64,000 bases of DNA from Orychophragmus violaceus (GCA_030180135.1 CM058229.1:45907522-45971521); one strand, 5' to 3'; shown: positions 41,510 to 53,300, counted from the stretch's first letter. A program made the numbers and translations. The notes: generated by a model from the sequence alone, not told the origin.

Positions 41510-42640
41510 TTAGGGTTCCAGTTGAATCTGTAGCATGTTGATTAGATTAGTTGAATCTGGATCGTTGTATATATGATATATGCATGCTAAATTGAGTTTT
41601 GATCAAAGTAATCTCGTTTTAGGGTTTTTTGTTCGAAAACGATTCTAGGGTTTTTCGCATGGTGTCGATCGATACCAATCCGGTGTCGATCGACACAGAA
41701 TGAAAACCCGATTAAAATTTTAGGTTTCGATCACAAAGATTGAAGTTCCTGATGCCCTATAGTGACGATCGACACTAGAGTTGTGTCGGTCGACACAGAC
41801 CTTGCGAATAAGTTTAATCGGTTCAATTGGATTGGACCGGTTATCAAGCTTGGTTAAAATTGGTTAAACCGCTTAGAACGGTTTATTGCGATTGGTTTGT
41901 TTTGGTTGGCGTCGACTGACACTAATGTAGTGTCGATCGACACTGACCGGTTATCGAAACCGGATCAATTGGATTGATCGGTTATCGCAAAATTGGGGTA
42001 GGATTGTGTCGATCGATGCTAAAGTAGTGTCGGTCGACACAGGATCCGATGGTTTCGGTTATAGAACCTGAAATCACATAACCGAACCAAATTAAACCCA
42101 ATTTTTAGAATAATTAAAACTTAATAAAATTAGTTGTTTTAAACAGTTCCGTTCCTCAACTAAATATCAAGTATCCTTCGATATCTTTCCAATCTTGTTA
42201 ACTGTCAAGGCTCATTTCATTGTGTGATGAGCTTGCCAAAGCAAGGTGTCCACAATTACATGAGTAAGGCAGGAGGTAATCGTGTTGATGGTTTTGCAGT
42301 GCAAGGCGTCAACAATTACATGACTTAAGAGATTGGTTTACTTGACTGGGCCATCAAAATCGTTTTGGGCCCAGAGACATCGGGTGGATTGGACATGAGA
42401 TGTCAATCCACAACCAAGAGTTATATAGGATATAACTAGCAAAGTTGTTGCTTACCTAGATAACTGAAATTTGGGCGATGAGCCAAAGCTCACTCAAGTC
42501 TTAGTGAAGTATGGGTCTTGGATCATTATATTCATTTGAGGAAACATTGTTTTGAATATAATGCGAGTTTTCTTAATAGTTAAGATTTCTAAATTCTTGA
42601 ACATCATAACTAAACCTCTTTCCTTTCTCTCATTTCAGCT
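41510..42640 (+). promoter_or_regulatory. 5' leader of copia F with four palindrome pairs
   Basis: A 1.1-kb noncoding leader. Pairs of 14-mers related to GTGTCGATCGACAC start at 41662/41683, 41762/41783, 41909/41930 and 42006/42027; every pair is offset by exactly 21 bp. Between them lie GGTTATC words of the type repeated in the leader of G. The second part (42180-42640) is free of palindromes and includes two copies of a GCAAGG(T/C)GTC-CAACAATTACATGA phrase near 42242 and 42301. Confidence 0.8.
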
Positions 42641-43348
42641 ATGACTAACACTCATCACAACACTTTCTCCCTGCGATCCGTCCTTGAGAAGGACAAGTTA
42701 AATGGATCCAATTTTCTCGAATGGTATCGAAACTTGAGAATTGTTCTCAAGCAGGAGAAAAAGGACTATGTCCTGGAAAATGTTCTCCCTGAAAAACCGA
42801 GGACCAATGCCGCACATGCAGAAAGGAGTTATTGGGATAAGCATTCTAATGATATGGTCGATGTGTGTTGTCTCATGTTGGCTACCATGAACTCGGACTT
42901 GCAAAAGCAATTCGAGAACTTGGAGTCGCCAATGGAGATGATCACTAGCCTGAAAAGTATGTTTCAGGAGCAGGCACGAACTGAGAGATACCAGACGGTT
43001 AAGTCTCTCATTGAATGCAAGCTACCAAAGGACGGTCCAGTTAGTCCTCATGTCATAAAGATGATGGGTTATATTGATAACCTGGGGAAACTGGATTGTC
43101 CCATTAGCCAAGAGTTGGCTACTGACATCATCCTGCAGTCACTGCCGTCAAGCTATGATCAATTTGTTATGAACTATAACATGAACAACTTGACGAAGAC
43201 GTTAACTGAACTGCATGGCATGCTCAAAACAGCCGAGCCTAATACCAAGAAGGACACCCCAAATGTACTTATGGTGCAAGGGGGTAAGAAGTTTAAGAAA
43301 CTTAGCAAGGACAAGGGAAAGGGCAAGACCGTCCAGATTGCGAATTAG
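42641..43348 (+). pseudogene. Gag of copia F
   Basis: The 235-codon frame has the copia gag opening (FSLRSVLEKDKLNGSNFLEW), the YRNLRIVLKQEKK block, and LPSSYDQFVMNYNMNNL of the capsid core. It stops at a single TAG (43346-43348); the same frame then continues into the zinc knuckle and pol. The related G has no stop at that point as far as can be read, though it has others. The ATG chosen is the first in frame after the leader. Confidence 0.88.
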
Positions 43349-44854
43349 GATAAGCCTGTGTCTTCTTCCAAACCCAAGCTCGGCCCATCTGAGACTGATA
43401 AGTGCCATTACTGTAATGAGCTTGGGCATTGGAAGAGAAACTGCAACAAATTCTTGGAAGAGAAAAAGAAGAAGAAGAAGACTTTCGAGACTTCATCTTC
43501 AGGTATTTATGTTATAGAAGTAAATGTTACAACCTCTGGTTCTACTTCTTGGGTATTGGATACCGGCTGTGGTGCTCATATTTGTACAAATATGCAAGGC
43601 CTAAGCAACAGTAGGACTTTGGAGAAAGGACAAGTGGACCTGCGCGTGGGAAATGGAGCAAGAGTTGCTGCATTAGCCGTAGGAACATTTCATTTGTCTT
43701 TACCTTCTGGCTTGGTTTTAGAACTCAATAATTGCTACTATGTACCTGCTATAAGTAGAAATATTATTTCTATTCCTTGTTTGGATTTGGAAGGATATCA
43801 GTTTTCAATTAAGAATAAATGTTGTTCATTTGATTACAATGATATATTTTATGGTAGCAGTCCATTAGAGAATGGACTTTATGTTCTAAACCAAAGCATG
43901 CCTATCTATAACATTAGTACCAAGAGATTCAAGTCAAATGACACGAATCAAACTTTTCTCTGGCATTGTCGTTTGGGCCACATAAATGAGAAACGGATTC
44001 AGAAGCTCCATATTGATGGGCTTTTGGGCTCATTTGATTACGAATCATGTGAGAAATGCGAATCTTGTTTATTGGGTAAAATGACCAAGGCCCCTTTCAA
44101 CAAACAAAATGAAAGGGCCAATAACTTATTGGGCCTTATACATACTGATGTGTGCGGCCCGATGTGCATTAGTGCCAGCGGAAACTTTCGGTACTTCATT
44201 ACCTTTACTGATGACTTCAGTAGGTATGGCTATATCTATCTAATGAGACACAAGTCGGAATCTTTTGAAAAGTTCAAAGAGTTCCAAAATGAAGTACAGA
44301 ATCAACTTGGCAAAAGTATTAAAGCTCTTCGATCAGATCGTGGAGGTGAATACTTAAGCCAAGAATTTAGTGATCATCTGAGAGATTGTGGAATTGTTTC
44401 ACAACTCACTCCTCCTGGAACGCCCCAATGGAATGGAGCTTCCGAGAGGAGGAATCAGAATTTATTAGATATGGTTAGATCAATGATGAGTCACTCAGAT
44501 CTTCAATTATCCTTATGGGGATATGCTCTAGAAACGTCTGCGTTTACACTAAATAGGGTTCCATCAAAATCAGTTGCAAAGACACCACATGAGATGTGGA
44601 CTGGAAATGTTACTAGCTTGTCTTTCCTGAAGATTTGGGGTTATGAGGCTTATGTTAAGCGGTTAATCACTGATAAGCTCGAACCCAAATCTGATAAATG
44701 CTACTTTGTTGGTTATCCTAAGGAAACCAAGGCTTACTACTTTTACAACCAATCCGAGAACAAATTGTTTGTTGCTCGGAACTGCGTCTTTCTTGAAAGA
44801 GAGTTTCTTTCCAAGAAGAACAGTGGGAGTAAGGTACAACTCGAAGAAGTTTGA
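43349..44854 (+). pseudogene. Zinc knuckle, protease and integrase of copia F
   Basis: Same frame as gag. CHYCNELGHWKRNC (43403-43444) is an intact C-x2-C-x4-H-x4-C knuckle. WVLDTGCGAHI (43549-43581) is the protease site. LWHCRLGHIN begins the gag-pre-integrase domain, with C-x2-C in CEKCESC. In the integrase core the first Asp is in HTDVCGP, the second in RSDRGGEY and the Glu in NGASERRN, so all three catalytic residues are kept. A TGA at 44852-44854 interrupts the linker after the integrase; the frame resumes to 45175. Confidence 0.9.
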
Positions 44855-46605
44855 GAACCACAGGAGACCGCTCAACCCATTGAGGAAGAGCATCAGTTGG
44901 ATCTACAAAGAGTTGTAGAAACCACACCTGTGGAGCCTGAAGTTCGCAGATCCGAAATGATCCGTCACGAGCCCGGGAGATATGGATTTCTCGTAACTAA
45001 TTGTCATGATCTGTTGATCATTGACAGTGACGAGCCTGTGAATTTTGAAGAAGCGATGATGAGCCCTGAATCCGAAAAGTGGCTGAAAGCCGCTGAATCC
45101 GAAATGGGATCCATGTCACAGAACCAAGTGTGGACTTTGGTTGATTTACCCGATGGTGCAAAAGCCATTGAGTGTAAATGGATTTCAAGAAGAAAATTGA
45201 TGTGGATGGTAATATTCAGATATACAAAGCTAGGTTGGTGGCAAAAGTTTTCAAGCAAATTCATGGTATTGACTATGAAGAAACCTATTCCCCAGTTGCT
45301 ATGCTTAAGTCTATTCGGATTCTCCTAGCAACCGCCGCTCATTATGATTATGGGATCTGGCAGATGGATGTGAAAACAGCTTTCCTTAATGGAATTCTGG
45401 AAGAGGATGTGTACATGACACAACCTGAAGGTTTCATTGATCCTAATGCTGCTAGGAAGGTATGCAAGCTTCATCGATCCATTTATGGATTGAAGCAAGC
45501 ATCTCGGAGTTGGAATCTTCGTTTTAATGAAGCGGTCAAAAAGTTTGATTTCATCAGGAACGAAGAGGAACCGTGTGTTTACAAGAAGACTATTGGGAGC
45601 GCAGTTGCATTTCTCGTATTGTATGTAGATGACATACTCCTTCTCGGAAATGACGTTCCGCTACTTCAGTCTGTTAAGACTTGGCTTGGAAGTTGTTTTT
45701 CAATGAAAGACATGGGAGAAGCCGCATAAATTCTTGGAATAAGAATCTATAGAGATAGATTGAACAAGTTAATTGGATTGTGTCAAGATACTTATATTGA
45801 TAAGGTCTTACACAGGTTCAGTATGCATAATTCCAAGAAGGGCTTCATACCAATGTCTTATGGCATTACTCTTAGCAAGAAGCAGTGTCCTTCGACACCT
45901 GCTAAGCGAGAGAGCATGGGTAGGATTCCTTATGCTTATGCTCTAGGATCCATCATGTATGCCATGCTCTGCACTCGTCCAGATGTTGCTTGTGCTTTAA
46001 GTATGACGAGTAGATACTAATCTGATCCAGGTGAAAGTTACTGGACAGCTGTCAAGAACATCCTGAAGTATTTGAGAAATACTAAGGATAAGTTCTTGGT
46101 GTACGGAGGAAGTGATGAGCTTGTAGTGATTGGTTACACAGACGCAAGTTTTCAAACGGACAAAGACGATTTTCAATCACAATCTGGTTACGTCTTTTGT
46201 CTAAATGGTGGTGCAGCCAGTTGGAAGAGTTCCAAGCAGGACACCGTAGCAGATTCCACGACCAAAGCTGAGTACCTCGCTGCTTCTGAAGCGGCAAAGG
46301 AGGCTGTTTGGATTAAGAAGTTCATCACTGAACTTTGTGTGGTTCCTAGTATTTCTGAGCCAGTGGCTTTGTATTGTGACAACAATGGAGCCATTTCGCA
46401 GGCGAAGGAACCTATGTCACACCAGAAGTACAAACATATAGAGAGGAGGTATCACCTTATCTGTGATATCATCAATAGAGGAGATGTGAAGATCAGCAGA
46501 GTCCCGACGGATGAGAATGTTTATGATCCTTTGACTAAGCCTCTCCCAAGACCTAAGCATGAGAGCCACACTGCTGCTATTGGCATTAGATTTCTTAAGA
46601 TATGA
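44855..46605 (+). pseudogene. Reverse transcriptase and RNase H of copia F
   Basis: The RT begins with FEEAMMSPESEKWLKAAESE (45045) in the gag-pol frame, then one base is missing near 45180 (TGGATTTCAAG) and reading shifts by one. It continues with VDGNIQIYKARLVAK, WQMDVKTAFLNG, YGLKQASRSWNLRF and the active site LYVDDILL. TAA codons at 45727-45729 and 46018-46020 interrupt; each is one base from the residue seen in relatives. RNase H keeps YTDASFQTDKDD, TKAEYLAASEAAKEA and YCDNNGA, and ends at 46605. Confidence 0.9.
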
Positions 46606-47414
46606 TCTTGATTTCAGTGGGAGTTGTTTTTATTTAAGTTATGTTATGGTGTTCATGTAGACATATTATGGTTATGATATTTTAATGAAATTTGTTTCAG
46701 TATTATTTAATTATGTTATTAAATAATAGTCCCAAGTAATTTATGACATTTTATAGGTCATCAAGTATGTGACTTGATCATGAGACCCTATAAGTAATAG
46801 ATGACATAAATTACGTAGGTCCCTAGTCAAGGTTGTTAAAATGGGACATTAATAACCACGTGAGACTAGTATGTGAGGTGACTGATGACTATGTTTCATG
46901 AAGTCATTTAATAATAGTATTAAAGTCAATCACATAGATATATGTTAGAGAACATAGTATCGGACTTGACCCGTTAATGAGAACTCTACAAGATAGTTAT
47001 ATGAGAGTCATAAGAGTTTCTCATTACGACTATAGAGTATAGTCCTTAGACCTGAGTTCATCATGATTTCTTACATATGGATTGGTCCGCTTTGACTTTG
47101 TCAAACGTCAGCCGTAACAGGTGACTATAAAGACACTGATTGGGCGTATCATGAAGTGTGAAAGGAACATGTATGGAACAAGATGGGATTTTCCCTCCTA
47201 TATAACAGGAGATAAATATCTCAGGGCCTATCAAAGATTTGATACTTAGAAATGCGTGGCCGCGCTGAAACGAGGTGATTGTCAGTCGTTTGTTTTATCA
47301 GTATAAATCAGAGTTCGATAAACATGATCTCGCTTAATAAGGATGACACAGTTCTTGCCTTATGCCAGATCGAGATATAGAGACAAAAGGATTATAGGAA
47401 TAGATGATTCCAGT
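46606..47414 (+). other. 3' untranslated region of copia F
   Basis: Noncoding; the equivalent in G is 52506-53300 on the other strand. It contains several phrases with the words TCATGA/ATGACTT and TAAGAGT in both orientations, but no ORF. Confidence 0.6.
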
Positions 47415-47427
47415 ACAAGTGGGAGAT
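47415..47427 (+). other. Polypurine tract of copia F
   Basis: ACAAGTGGGAGAT immediately precedes the right LTR. The same tract in inverse is at 52490-52502 in G. Confidence 0.85.
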
Positions 47428-48119
47428 TGTTGGGAATGTCCTGAAATCAATTGTACTTACTCTAAGTGAAAGTTGTATTGTCGAGATGAGACAGTCATAT
47501 GATACTGGGCAATCATAATGCTTTGCTAGAAGCCACTTATGATCAATGAGTTTAGAACTCATTGCTAGTGTTATATGATCCTACAGGGTCACACACCTAA
47601 GCAAACTGGAAATAATATATGGGGTTGATCATTAGTGTAATGATCTAGTGAATGTATATTTGATATACATTCAATAACGAGTTTCTGAGGCAGTGTCGAT
47701 CGACACACATCGCGAACCAAAATACTGATTTTGGTTTATGACTTAATTAACTGCGGTTTGTTCCCTGGTTAATTAGGTCGTGATAAAAGTCTATATATAT
47801 GTGATATATGCACGACTTTTACAGTAACCGAACTCAATTTACAGCCACCTCTGAGAAACTTAGAAAACCCTAAGAGATCCGATCTCTACGGCACTAGCAT
47901 CCCGTCAGTTCCAATTTGTGTGCGTGTGGATACCAGTAGAGGCGCAGCACTTGAGGCGCTATTCAATCTCGAATCCCTGTTCACTTTCCGCTGCATAATC
48001 ATCCAGGTACATTCGAGATTCTCTGTAGATTCAATTATAAACATGAACCCTAGATCCTAGGCTATGGAATTTATACTTAGGGTTGCCTAATGTGATTAGA
48101 ACCGCTAGAAATTCCTTCA
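47428..48119 (+). repeat. Right LTR of copia F (692 bp)
   Basis: It lacks exactly one 20-bp palindrome-plus-spacer unit relative to the left LTR; a single GTGTCGATCGACAC remains at 47694-47707. Followed by TTACT. Confidence 0.93.
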
Positions 48120-49013
48120 TTACTCTCCTTTCTCCTTTACGATCAATTATGGGTAAAGAAGAGAACACACATGATTACCGATCGCGATGGTGAAGCGTGA
48201 GAACGATAGTAATTCATGTTTTTGAAATCCAACAAGCATTATCAAATTTGTAATACTTTGAGATTTTGATGTAACACGTTAAAGAAATAATTCATTTTAA
48301 TAGTAAGCAATAAGCAATTGACTTTTTAAGATGAATAAAAATGATGAAAATAAAGCATATAATCAAAAATTGTTTGCACACTTTCTACAGAACACTGATA
48401 ATTCAACCCGGTCGAACAAGATCCAAATAACCAAAACGTAGATATCTATTTCAATCCATCCATCTTAGAATTCTATCTCAAACGAGCAGAAACCATTTAA
48501 AAATCAGTTGATAAGCACATTGCATCGAATAAAACCATTATTCAATATGAAAATCTTAAATTTCATACAAGAATTTCAGATCGAGATCAATCCAAGATTC
48601 CAAAGCCTATAAATCGAGAGATAGGAAAAAAATTACAGAGAGAGTCTTCAAACCTGTGTGATGAAGAAGAAGGTTGGAAAGACCGAAGACGGATTCAACA
48701 TACTCAGAATCAGAGATAAAAATAGTCTCCAGGAAAGGTATTGAAGTGGATCATTATTAATTTTTATTGGAGAAGGATGAGCTCAAACCGATCACAGTCT
48801 ATTTTTTTTTTTGTCAAACCACACATCATCACCTTTTTTATTTAGATCAATCCCTAGAAGTCAAATTTTGTTTTTATTTATTTAGTTATATCGTCCCTTA
48901 CAATAAATTTATTTAATATGTTATTGTTTGTTCCTATTATTTTTTGTTTATTATCTGATGCACTGTGTATTAAAAAAATACAATAGTAATCAAACATTAG
49001 CCCGTGCAGAATA
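48120..49013. other. Helitron interior, right part
   Basis: No ORF. A stretch at 48380-48790 is less AT-rich and may be captured host sequence, but I cannot assign it. The terminal part holds CCCGTGC 12 bp before the CTAG end. Confidence 0.5.
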
Positions 49014-49017
49014 CTAG

Positions 49018-49593
49018 TTTACGACATAATTCAAAAATGAGTATTATAAAAATAATTAGTTAAAATTAGTATTAATTAATTTTAAATTAATAAAATCAAG
49101 ATTGTTAATGTTAGAATATTTAAAAACTAGATCCATAAGTAAAATGAATGTTCCTTCAAATATGACAAAATGTTTTTATAAATATTTAGTTGCATTTATT
49201 TAAATTAAGTTATTTTATAAAATTAAATATTTTATAAATTTAAATAATATAATATAGAATAAACTTCAAAATTTTGAATATTAAAATGAATTTTGATATA
49301 TTATTTATACAAAATATTAAATAAAATGATATATATCTAAATAATTTAATGCATCAATTATTTTTAAAAGTAGTAAAAACAAATATTGGTAAATATACAC
49401 ATAAAGTAACATAAATAAATATATTTTGGATATATTTTAATTAAAAAATATTAACTATTAAAACAGAAGACCAATGTGAAATAAACATTTAGTCTACATG
49501 TTATTTACGGAATATGTCATTGCTTTCTAAATATTCATTAAGGTTAAAATAGTCAAATAAATTTATAATTAATTTATTCATAATATCTTTTCC
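49018..49593 (+). repeat. AT-rich tandem repeat, copy A, right part
   Basis: It aligns with 49853-50330: shared words include GAGTATTATAAA, TTAGTATTAATTAATTTT, GTTCCTTCAAAT and TTGACAAAATG-like. It is the continuation of 37589-37844. Confidence 0.72.
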
Positions 49594-50330
49594 TTTCCTT
49601 TTTTCATCATAATTAAATATTAAAAAAAATTCAAAGCTTCAAAGTAAATAGATAATTTTTGTAATTATTATTAAAATATAAATATAAATTAATATTAACT
49701 ATATTTCGTCATGTACAAAATAAAACCATGTTATATATATATATAAACATTAAGTTATTAAATCAATTAATAAGTAATTTAATACATAAATTATTTTTAT
49801 AGACTATAAAATTAAATTAAAGTAATCATACATAAAACAACACAAATTCACATTTACGAGATAGTTAAAAAAAAAGAGTATTATAAATAAAAACAATTAA
49901 ATTAGTATTAATTAATTTTTAATTAACAAAATTAAGATCAATGTTAGAATATTAAAAAACTAGAGCTATAAGTAATATGATTGTTCCTTCAAATTTGACA
50001 AAATGTTTTTATTAGATATTAAAAATTGGCACGTTAAACTATTATTATTTTTATGAATTTAGTTGTATTACTTAAATTAAATTGTATTGTATAAATAAAA
50101 TATTGTACAATTTTTAATAGTATAATATAGAAGAAATTTATATATTTTGAATTTTTACATCTATAGATATATTTTTTATACAAATTATTAAATAAAATGA
50201 TATATAATTAAATAATTTGAACACATCAATTACTTTATAAGGAATAAAAGCAAATACTGATAAATATAAACATCAATTAACATAAATAAATATATTTTGG
50301 ATAAATTTTAACTAACAAAAACACTTTAAA
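49594..50330 (+). repeat. AT-rich tandem repeat, copy B (Helitron-free)
   Basis: This copy contains the uninterrupted target ACACAAATTCACATTTACGA at 49841-49860. Period to copy A is about 835 bp. It carries no ORF. Match to copy A fades after about 50310. Confidence 0.72.
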
Positions 50331-50940
50331 AATCAATCGTAAGATTAATAATGAAATCCAAAGCAAAAAAAAAAAAACAATACAAAAAAACTCAAATATC
50401 TAAACCATAGTATTTAAAGAATTAAAATCAAAAGTAAACAAGATACAATGAAATTTTAATATTATATAATTGATAAAATCATAAAATTTATTTTAAAAAT
50501 CATAAAATTTTATTTAAAAATATAAAGTTTGAAATCTATCAAAATTATCTGTTATAAGCTTAAATAGAATGAACTTCATATTTTAAAGTCCAATCAATAT
50601 TAGCTCAAATAGATTAGTATTAATTTGACAAAAAAAAAAAAGATTAGTATTAATTATACCATAAAAATTATGTGTTATGATTTGGTAAGATTTTGTGATT
50701 AAAATATAACATTCAAAGTTATAATTAAAACCTGATATAAAACTCAATATTGCAAAAGTAATAAAAACCAAAAACAGAAACAAAAAACAAATAAATCTAA
50801 AAAACAAAAATTATAACCCAAATCAAATATCTACACCATTTAAAATTTAAATTCTACACAAAACAATAGAGTATTTAAAATGTGCCATACAAAGTTTAGA
50901 TTTATAATTAAAAAACATATGCTCTAAGCGTAGGTTACAG
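50331..50940. other. AT-rich stretch, nothing recognised
   Basis: Long A runs and a short direct duplication AGATTAGTATTAATT at about 50608 and 50641 (period about 33). No coding signal; the minus-strand frame at 50583-50807 is a Phe/Ile-rich chance ORF. Confidence 0.45.
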
Positions 50941-51210
50941 CGTCTCCTTGGCGGTTCGGCGGTACCGGTGCAGTTATGTCCCGTTTCTGAGGGGACAAGT
51001 CCCGGTGTCCTGTTCCCCCGTCTCCTGTTCTCCGACTCTCCCGGTGGGTCCTTGGTAGGGTTTCTCCGCTTTCTTCCCGTGTCGCCTGCGCGGCTGCGGG
51101 TTAAGGGGCAGGAGTTTCATAGGGTTGTCTTCTTCCTTTCGCGCCCGCAAGAGAATGGCGGCAGATCGGAAGGCGGCTTTCTGATGAGGACATAAGTTGG
51201 AGGGATGCAG
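50941..51210. other. GC-rich block of unknown origin
   Basis: An abrupt shift to GC-rich sequence with open frames on both strands (plus 50968-51195, minus 51243-50974). It ends at a tRNA-Met-like primer site on the minus strand (TGGTATCAGAT, 51211-51221). So on the minus strand it may be the interior of an LTR element whose LTR is at 51224 and above. Protein family not recognised. Confidence 0.35.
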
Positions 51211-51221
51211 ATCTGATACCA
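51211..51221 (-). other. Primer-binding-site-like sequence
   Basis: The minus strand reads TGGTATCAGAT just below the TG/CA boundary at 51224. The same arrangement with a perfect 12-base site is at 60802-60813. Confidence 0.55.
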
Positions 51222-51224
51222 AAT

Positions 51225-51290
51225 GATGCAAGATTGGAATCAATCCAACTTATGATCACTTAATGATCAAGAGATTCCAAGCTTAATATC
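51225..51290. repeat. Hairpin element, loop orientation 1
   Basis: Arms GATGCAAGATTGGAATC (51225-51241) and GATTCCAAGCTTAATATC (51273-51290) enclose a 31-nt loop. The copy at 60817-60881 has the same arms, but its loop is the reverse complement of this one (about 28 of 31 matches). Confidence 0.8.
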
Positions 51291-51869
51291 ACGGAAGGTG
51301 GAAGCGATGATAGAGATGGATGGCGAAGGAGATTGACTCACTCAATCAATGTCACGCCTAAGAGTATTGAATCACTCAAAACTCTTAAAGAAGTGGGTTT
51401 CTTTAGACTCAAAGTGAATCACACACTTATTAATCTAAAGATAAGAACAATCTCTCAAGAACTCAGTCTTTGAAAGAAACAAGATATTTTACTAAATTCA
51501 GTGATCAAGGGTGTCTTACAAACATAACGAATGTGAGCTTATATAAGCTCAAAATACATCATATATCTGGTCTAAAAAGAGAAGAAAATCGAAAAAAGTG
51601 AATGAGAAACTAGCTGTTGAAGCATTAAGTGGAAATCTGTCCAAACAAGGAAAGTAGCCGTTAGCTTGTATCTTGACAGCTTGGGAAGGTAGAGAACTGA
51701 GAGGATTCGCCTAATCCTCCGGAGTAGGGTGTATAGAGGTGTTTCTATAAGTTTATCAAACTCTCCTGGTCGCCATAAGTATGTTTGATGCTGACCAAAC
51801 TTGTGAGACTCCAAATAAGGAAAGTGTAGCATCGCCAGGTTTAGAAGTTGAAAAACTTTTAAACCATAA
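51291..51869 (-). repeat. LTR-like sequence bordering copia G
   Basis: On the minus strand it has a TATA-like box (GCTTATATAAGC, about 51537-51548), no strong ORF, and ends in CATCA at 51224 before a primer site, all consistent with an LTR (or its 3' part). Copia G is inserted at 51870. A short frame at 51832-51572 is probably not coding. Confidence 0.45.
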
Positions 51870-52489
51870 TGTTGGACCTCCTAGGATCTAGGGTTCGTTA
51901 TATTGAAATTACCAACCTCGTTCTTACCTAGAACTGGCAGCAGAATGATTGGTGAACGAGATCAGTAAGCAACTCAGATGCTTCGCCTCTACCAGATACA
52001 CACGCACACAAACCTGAAAACCGTGAGTTTTGGTGTTTCTGCCTCTTCTGTCAAGAAAGAGACGACGGCTCGGGTTCCAGGTCGAAAATATCATTATATA
52101 AAGACCTGGAATGACTTAAACCGAACCATGATTAATTAGATTCGTTTTAAGTCATAAAACCGAAACTCAGTTTCGGAATCGACCCTGTGTCGATCGACAC
52201 ACATACCGTGTCGATCGACACACTATTCGAAACTCAATATTGATGTGTATCCAATACACATTAATACGATCATTACCATAATGATCATCCCCATATTTTA
52301 GCTTCCAGTTTGCTTAGGTGTGTGACCCTATAGGATCATATAATACTGGCAGTAAGTCTACAACTTACAGATTGCAAGAGGCTTCTAGCAAAACATTGCA
52401 ACCGCCCAGTATTATACGAATGTCTGATCTCGACACACAACTATCATCAGGAGTGAGTACAAGTGTGATTTCAGGACACTATCCCAACA
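51870..52489 (-). repeat. 3' LTR of copia G (620 bp)
   Basis: It holds two palindromes, at 52187-52200 and 52208-52221, exactly 21 bp apart; the other LTR has one. Compared with the 5' LTR it lacks about 33 bp near 52020. Confidence 0.9.
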
Positions 52490-53300
52490 ATCTCCCACTT
52501 GTACTGGAATCATCAATTCCTATAATCCTTTTGTCTCTATATCTCGATTTGGCATAAGGCAAGATTGGTGTCATCCTTATTAAGCCAAGATCGTATTTAT
52601 CGAACTCCTGATCTGTATTGACCATGACAAACAACTGAACTACAGTTTGTTTGAGTGCGGCCACACATTTTCTCAGCATAAAATCTTCGATAGGCCCTGA
52701 GATATTTATCTCCCGTTATTCAGTAGGGACAAATCCCATCTTGTTCCATCCCTATTTCAACGCACACTTCATGATATACCTGAACAGTGCCGTTACAGTC
52801 GCCAGTTACGGGTCGACGTTTGACAAAGTCAAAGTGTACCAATTCATATGCAAGAAAGCATGATGAACTCAGGTCTAAGGACTATACTCTATAGTCGTAA
52901 TGAGAACCTCTCATGACACAGATATAACTATCCTGGAGACTTCTCATTAGCGGGTCACTGCCGATCATATGTTCACCAACATATATCTATGTGACTGACT
53001 GTGATACTCATATCATTGACTCCATGAAACTTAGTCAACAGTCACCTCACAAGCTAGTCTCTCGCGGTTGTTATTGTCCCACTTTAACAACCTCGACTAG
53101 GGACACATCATAATTTATGTAATTTGTTACTTATAGGGTTTCATGATCAAGTCCTCAACTTGATGGCCTATAATATGACATAAACAGATTTTGGTACCAT
53201 TATTTAATTATCCAATAGTCAAATAATGTTGATGTCAGTTTTTCATAAACATGACCATATCATATCTATCTGAACATCATAACTAAACTAACTCCCACTA
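52490..53300 (-). other. Polypurine tract and 3' untranslated region of copia G
   Basis: The minus strand ends CAAGTGGGAGAT directly before the LTR. The rest is noncoding and aligns with the F region 46606-47414. Confidence 0.65.

Larger units (their letters stand above)
40784..48119 (+). mobile_element. Ty1/copia retrotransposon F, nearly full length
   Basis: LTRs of 712 bp (40784-41495) and 692 bp (47428-48119) begin TGTTGGGAATGTCC and end ATTCCTTCA. The primer binding site is a perfect tRNA-Met match at 41497-41509, the polypurine tract is at 47415-47427, and TTACT flanks both sides. Gag-pol lies at 42641-46605 and has only four stops and one frameshift. LTRs differ by about 15 substitutions and one 20-bp gap (about 98%), so this is a young copy. 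A long leader with paired palindromes precedes gag. Relative G is at 51870-58748. Confidence 0.95.
37845..49017 (+). mobile_element. Helitron (nonautonomous), inserted between A and T, with nested Cassandra and copia
   Basis: The left end is TCTATATTATATAAGG after an A; the right end is ATACTAG before a T, with a partial GC hairpin half (CCCGTGC) 12 bp inside. TC start, CTAG end and A/T target are the Helitron rules. The decisive evidence is an empty paralogous site at 49841-49865: joining 37844 to 49018 gives the same sequence as that site with no gain or loss at the junction. Without its nested insertions it is about 3.0 kb. No Rep/helicase coding is seen, so it is nonautonomous. Confidence 0.82.

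Noticed and set aside
41049..42040. CRISPR-like array
   Set aside because: Short repeats with unequal, non-unique spacing in a plant retrotransposon leader, with units that are palindromic and no cas genes. A hairpin-pair array explains it.
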